Assembly (NCBI GenBank): GCA_009746045.1
Contig: RPFO01000015.1
Location: forward strand, 3,024,932 to 3,088,931
Direction of reading: 5' to 3'
DNA from: Mesostigma viride
Lineage: Eukaryota; Streptophyta; Mesostigmatophyceae; Mesostigmatales; Mesostigmataceae
DNA length: 64,000 bases
Translations under genes and position numbers: made by a program
The notes under the pieces: model-generated
The model's database searches: none
Told to the model about the DNA's origin: nothing
Seen by the model: only the letters and a program-made list of their open reading frames with translations
Shown: piece after piece, positions 61,222 through 64,000 of the stretch
Numbering within the stretch: position 1 is the stretch's first letter
Layout: each line of letters starts with the position of its first letter

Positions 61222-61857
61222 TCAATTAGCGACATTTGCGCGGAATCTTGGGCACCCCATATGCCCTGCTGGCTTATTGCCGCAGGCTGGCGGTATAGGA
61301 AGGTCGGGCATAGCCTAAAGAGCTAATTACCTGACGACAAAGATAATATGCATGGCATGAAGCACGAAACAGACGGATTTCGCACCCCCGTATTTATTCA
61401 CGTCAATGCCGGAAAATTAAAAGCGGAGCTCAAAAAACGAGAACGCTAACGTTTTTAGGAATATTATAACGAACAATCTGAGCTATCGCGTCCAGAATTT
61501 CATCTCCTCATGTGACGAGGACTTTGAAACACGTACCACCGAGAAATCTGGTTTTCGCGAAAAAGCTGGTGCGCTGCAAAAAAATAGTTTGTCCCGTTCA
61601 ATGCCCTCGTCGTAATTTTCGCATATAACATTCCAAAATAACTCCTTGAATTCTTCGTGATGTAAGCTTCGTTTTGACACCTTGAGCAGCTGCAATGACG
61701 CAAGTTTCAGAACGCTAGTTGATGCTCGACCGCCATGGGTGCTTTTGTCGTTTTCGCCTCTCGCGTGGCGGGAAAAATCTAGATCTCGGACGAAAAGCGG
61801 ACAATAATTTAAGACAACGTCTGGCGGGGCTCGATGTGTTGTGAATTAATTAATTAA
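61222..61857. other. Unrecognised sequence
   Basis: No gene recognised; ends in a short TTAA array at about 61846. Confidence 0.4.
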
Positions 61858-62122
61858 TTTGCTAGCATGCATTCCAGCGTCATCTTTGCCTGCATGTCAG
61901 CTCATGGATCATTCAACCTATCCAAGCCTTGCATTACACGTGCCTTTTTCTTTCAGTATTGCACGCGTTATGGAATGAAAACCCAGCACCTCCCTTCCCA
62001 CGAGGCATGACAGTGCTCAACACGTTGTGAGAGTGGATGATGCTTTGGCCATGGCTGCCTGATTCAGTCATATGATGTCATCCAGTTATGATGTTTGATG
62101 CATGTTTGATGCTGTATAACTT
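61858..62122 (+). repeat. Dispersed repeat, partner of 20606-20885
   Basis: See 20606-20885. Here it is separated from the RTE copy by about 65 bp of unrelated sequence. Confidence 0.75.
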
Positions 62123-62188
62123 ATTGAAAACCTATTTTCAACGTTTTGACCCTCGATCCTAGCTCATTTTGCCCCGGTTATGGGGCTC

Positions 62189-62852
62189 GTCGTCATTCTG
62201 ACGATCCTGACCTACGGCGCCGAGACCTAGACACTGACGCAGGAGCTGGAGCAACCACTCGACGGCAACGTCACCAAGATGCTGCGCAAGGCCCTTATTA
62301 ACATCCCCTTTGGTTTGCACATTAGTAATGAGGATTTTTACGCTGATTTGCCCTATGTTTCCCACATTATTAGGCAGTAGGCACAGGCGCCTGGGCCTAG
62401 CCGCGCACCTGGCCCCCACAGATCAGGTAGACACTTCAGATAGACTAGCTGGCACCAAGCCCGCCCAGCCTGGGCGATATGTCCTCACCTGGCGTGCCCC
62501 AGGCCGCGCGCGGCAGGGCCACCACCCGTGGACTTTTCGTGATAGACTCGGCATGTACATGTGCTACAATAGACGTGACGGGCTCACACCCGGGCAGCCT
62601 CCTGGTTTGTCTGTAATATGGAGGCAGATGGTACGCAAGGATAGATGGCAAGTAGTGATGAAGGAGACCACCCCAAAGTCTGTGGGGGCTCCGCGTGTGA
62701 CCGCGTATGGCATTCATAGCGATTCGGGCCGCGGTGCCCACACCCCTGTAACTAGGACCTAGATAGCTTACACCATCCATTCCATCCCATGAACCCCTCC
62801 CACTGAGGACTTATGCTCACGTGACGCAGTCACGTGTCTATTAATTAATTAA
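62189..62852 (+). mobile_element. 5'-truncated RTE copy with internal stop
   Basis: Begins at VVILTILTYGAET, where an in-frame TAG replaces the next tryptophan. It continues through the family C-terminus, hairpin and TTAA tail. An inserted three bases near 62297 and further small changes mark it as older. The flanks GGGGCTC and GTGGCTC may be a diverged target duplication. Confidence 0.85.
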
Positions 62853-63079
62853 AGTGGCTCGTGTCATGGTGTCATGTTGTGAAGGACTCTCATTTTTCCC
62901 ACTGCGTTGTACTGCGTTGTGTTTGTGATGCTAATGAAAAATAGCTCCAGTGTTTTAACGGGCCTGAGTTTTGTTCCACAGAGCCTGCATATGTTGCCCA
63001 GGGCTGCGCCCCGCTCAGCCGGGCAGGCACCTCCTTACGTGGGCCGGGCCCAGCCGTGTAGACGCCGCAAGGCCCGCAC

Positions 63080-63155
63080 CTTCAAAGAGCAGGTCGCAGA
63101 GGACATGGGGGGGCTAGGTCTCTCCGTGATTTGGAAAAAGATTAAATTATTAAAT
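63080..63155 (+). mobile_element. Divergent RTE C-terminal fragment
   Basis: Reads RTFKEQVAEDMGGLGLSVIWKK, close to the segment at 4556-4800. It then runs into AT-rich DNA. Confidence 0.6.
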
Positions 63156-63317
63156 CAAATTATAACATGAGTCCGTTGGGAGATTAAATTAAATTAAATT
63201 AAATTAAATTATAACATGCCTCCGTGGGGGGGTCATGTAGCACATATTTCATGATGGATGGGGTGGAGGAAGCCGCGTGATCGAACTATCCTAACTCTAT
63301 CTAGAAAATCCTAACTG

Positions 63318-63490
63318 CACTACTCATCAAAACGCCTCCTCCGCTTGGGGGGAGGTGGCTTGCCCACAGGGTCGGGCGTGTGCGCCTTGACAATCTTCTT
63401 CCACCGCGTCTTGTCCTGCATGGCAGTCCAAAGACGTTGGGAGATAATGTAGCACATATTCCCTTGCTGGATGGATGGAGGTGGGCGAAG
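63318..63490 (-). mobile_element. Second divergent RTE C-terminal fragment
   Basis: Minus-strand reading gives LWTAMQDKTRWKKIVKAHTP followed by DPVGKPPPPKRRRRFDE and a stop. It matches the W..M..K.RW..V....P.PVG pattern of the RTE family. Surrounding bases repeat the ATAACATG and CATGTAGCACATATT motifs. Confidence 0.6.
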
Positions 63491-63734
63491 CCGCGAAACC
63501 GAGCTAATCGGTGTAAAACTGGCTTCAAATTTCAAATTTCAAAGTTTCGCGCAAAGCTAGGCAACCGTAAGGTCCGCGGAACAGCGGAAAGGCAACCAAT
63601 AAGGGCGCGGGATAAGAAATCGGAGTAAAACTGCTGATGAGGCGAGTTTCTATTGGCTTTAATTTGCAGTATTGTACGACAACATGTCAAGGGTGACGAA
63701 AAGTACTGAAGTCGCGGTAGTGTCGCGTTTCTAG

Positions 63735-64000
63735 ATGGCGAAGTTAAATAAGAGGTTTACGTCCAGCGATATCGGTGATTTGAATGGTAGTGCATTGGTG
63801 GTACTGCAAGACGGCATTGGACGGAGTTCCCGGTCTGGCAAGCGGATTTTGCATCTCACGTTCAGAAAAGGGCTCGGGTACACGACGCGGCGCGACGTTG
63901 TAAAATGGCTCGCACAAAAGGAACTTAGGCGCCGCGTCGGTCCTGACGTTGTTTACTCCGTTGGATCTGCATCTACGGCGTCCGTTGGTTGTTTCGAAAA
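63735..64000 (+). CDS. Open reading frame running off the window, unknown
   Basis: ATG at 63735 opens a frame of at least 88 codons that is still open at 64000. It starts MAKLNKRFTSSDIGDLNGSA and later has RRDVVKWLAQKELRRRVGPD. Composition is basic and non-repetitive, unlike chance frames nearby. I recognise no family. The bases upstream (63641-63712) are a dispersed repeat also found at 27409-27482, so this may be the first ORF of a mobile element. Confidence 0.35.
   Translation, partial: MAKLNKRFTSSDIGDLNGSALVVLQDGIGRSSRSGKRILHLTFRKGLGYTTRRDVVKWLAQKELRRRVGPDVVYSVGSASTASVGCFE

Overview
The window looks like nuclear DNA of a eukaryote, most likely a chlorophyte green alga. The one host gene I can reconstruct is an intron-rich glutamate-cysteine ligase of the plant/proteobacterial type. 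Its predicted N-terminus resembles a plastid transit peptide. Everything else that can be recognised is mobile DNA or tandem repeats. The algal assignment is inferred from gene type, intron density and element types; the species is not determined.

Layout. 1-8166: a Copia-type LTR (minus strand) split by a 7.58-kb terminal-inverted-repeat (TIR) transposon at 430-8010. 9109-11507: the RT/RNase H half of a Copia-like element, itself split by a 1.27-kb hAT-like element (9680-10944, 8-bp target duplication). 11512-26594: nested and self-nested copies of one RTE-like non-LTR retrotransposon. These are interleaved with TTAA-flanked piggyBac-like elements, a 470-bp MITE and a fragment of a second LINE family. 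26607-35589: mostly unrecognised sequence with one element present twice (29.4 kb and 32.5 kb), a palindrome cluster, an A-rich microsatellite and a 45-bp minisatellite. 35590-49385 (minus): GSH1, 12 exons found (463 codons), lacking its C-terminal exon(s). Its introns carry a mariner-like MITE, a SINE candidate and a 21-copy 37-bp minisatellite. 49737-51990: LINEs with an R2-type restriction-like endonuclease domain, inserted at ATATATA sites. 52200-53420: a CATGC-rich minisatellite. 53650-58862: the LTR, gag and integrase half of a Copia-like element, plus a protease-like segment. 58961-61217: another TTAA element. 62189-63490: further RTE fragments. 63735-64000: an open reading frame running off the window.

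The main biology is the insertion record. The RTE family ends in an 8-bp-stem hairpin followed by CTATTAATTAATTAA, makes 9-12-bp target duplications, and has repeatedly inserted into its own copies. One insertion kept only 31 bp. Excising the nested elements in silico restores reading frames, which confirms the boundaries. The two Copia halves (5' half at 53-59 kb, 3' half at 1-11.5 kb) have the same orientation and flank the GSH1 region.
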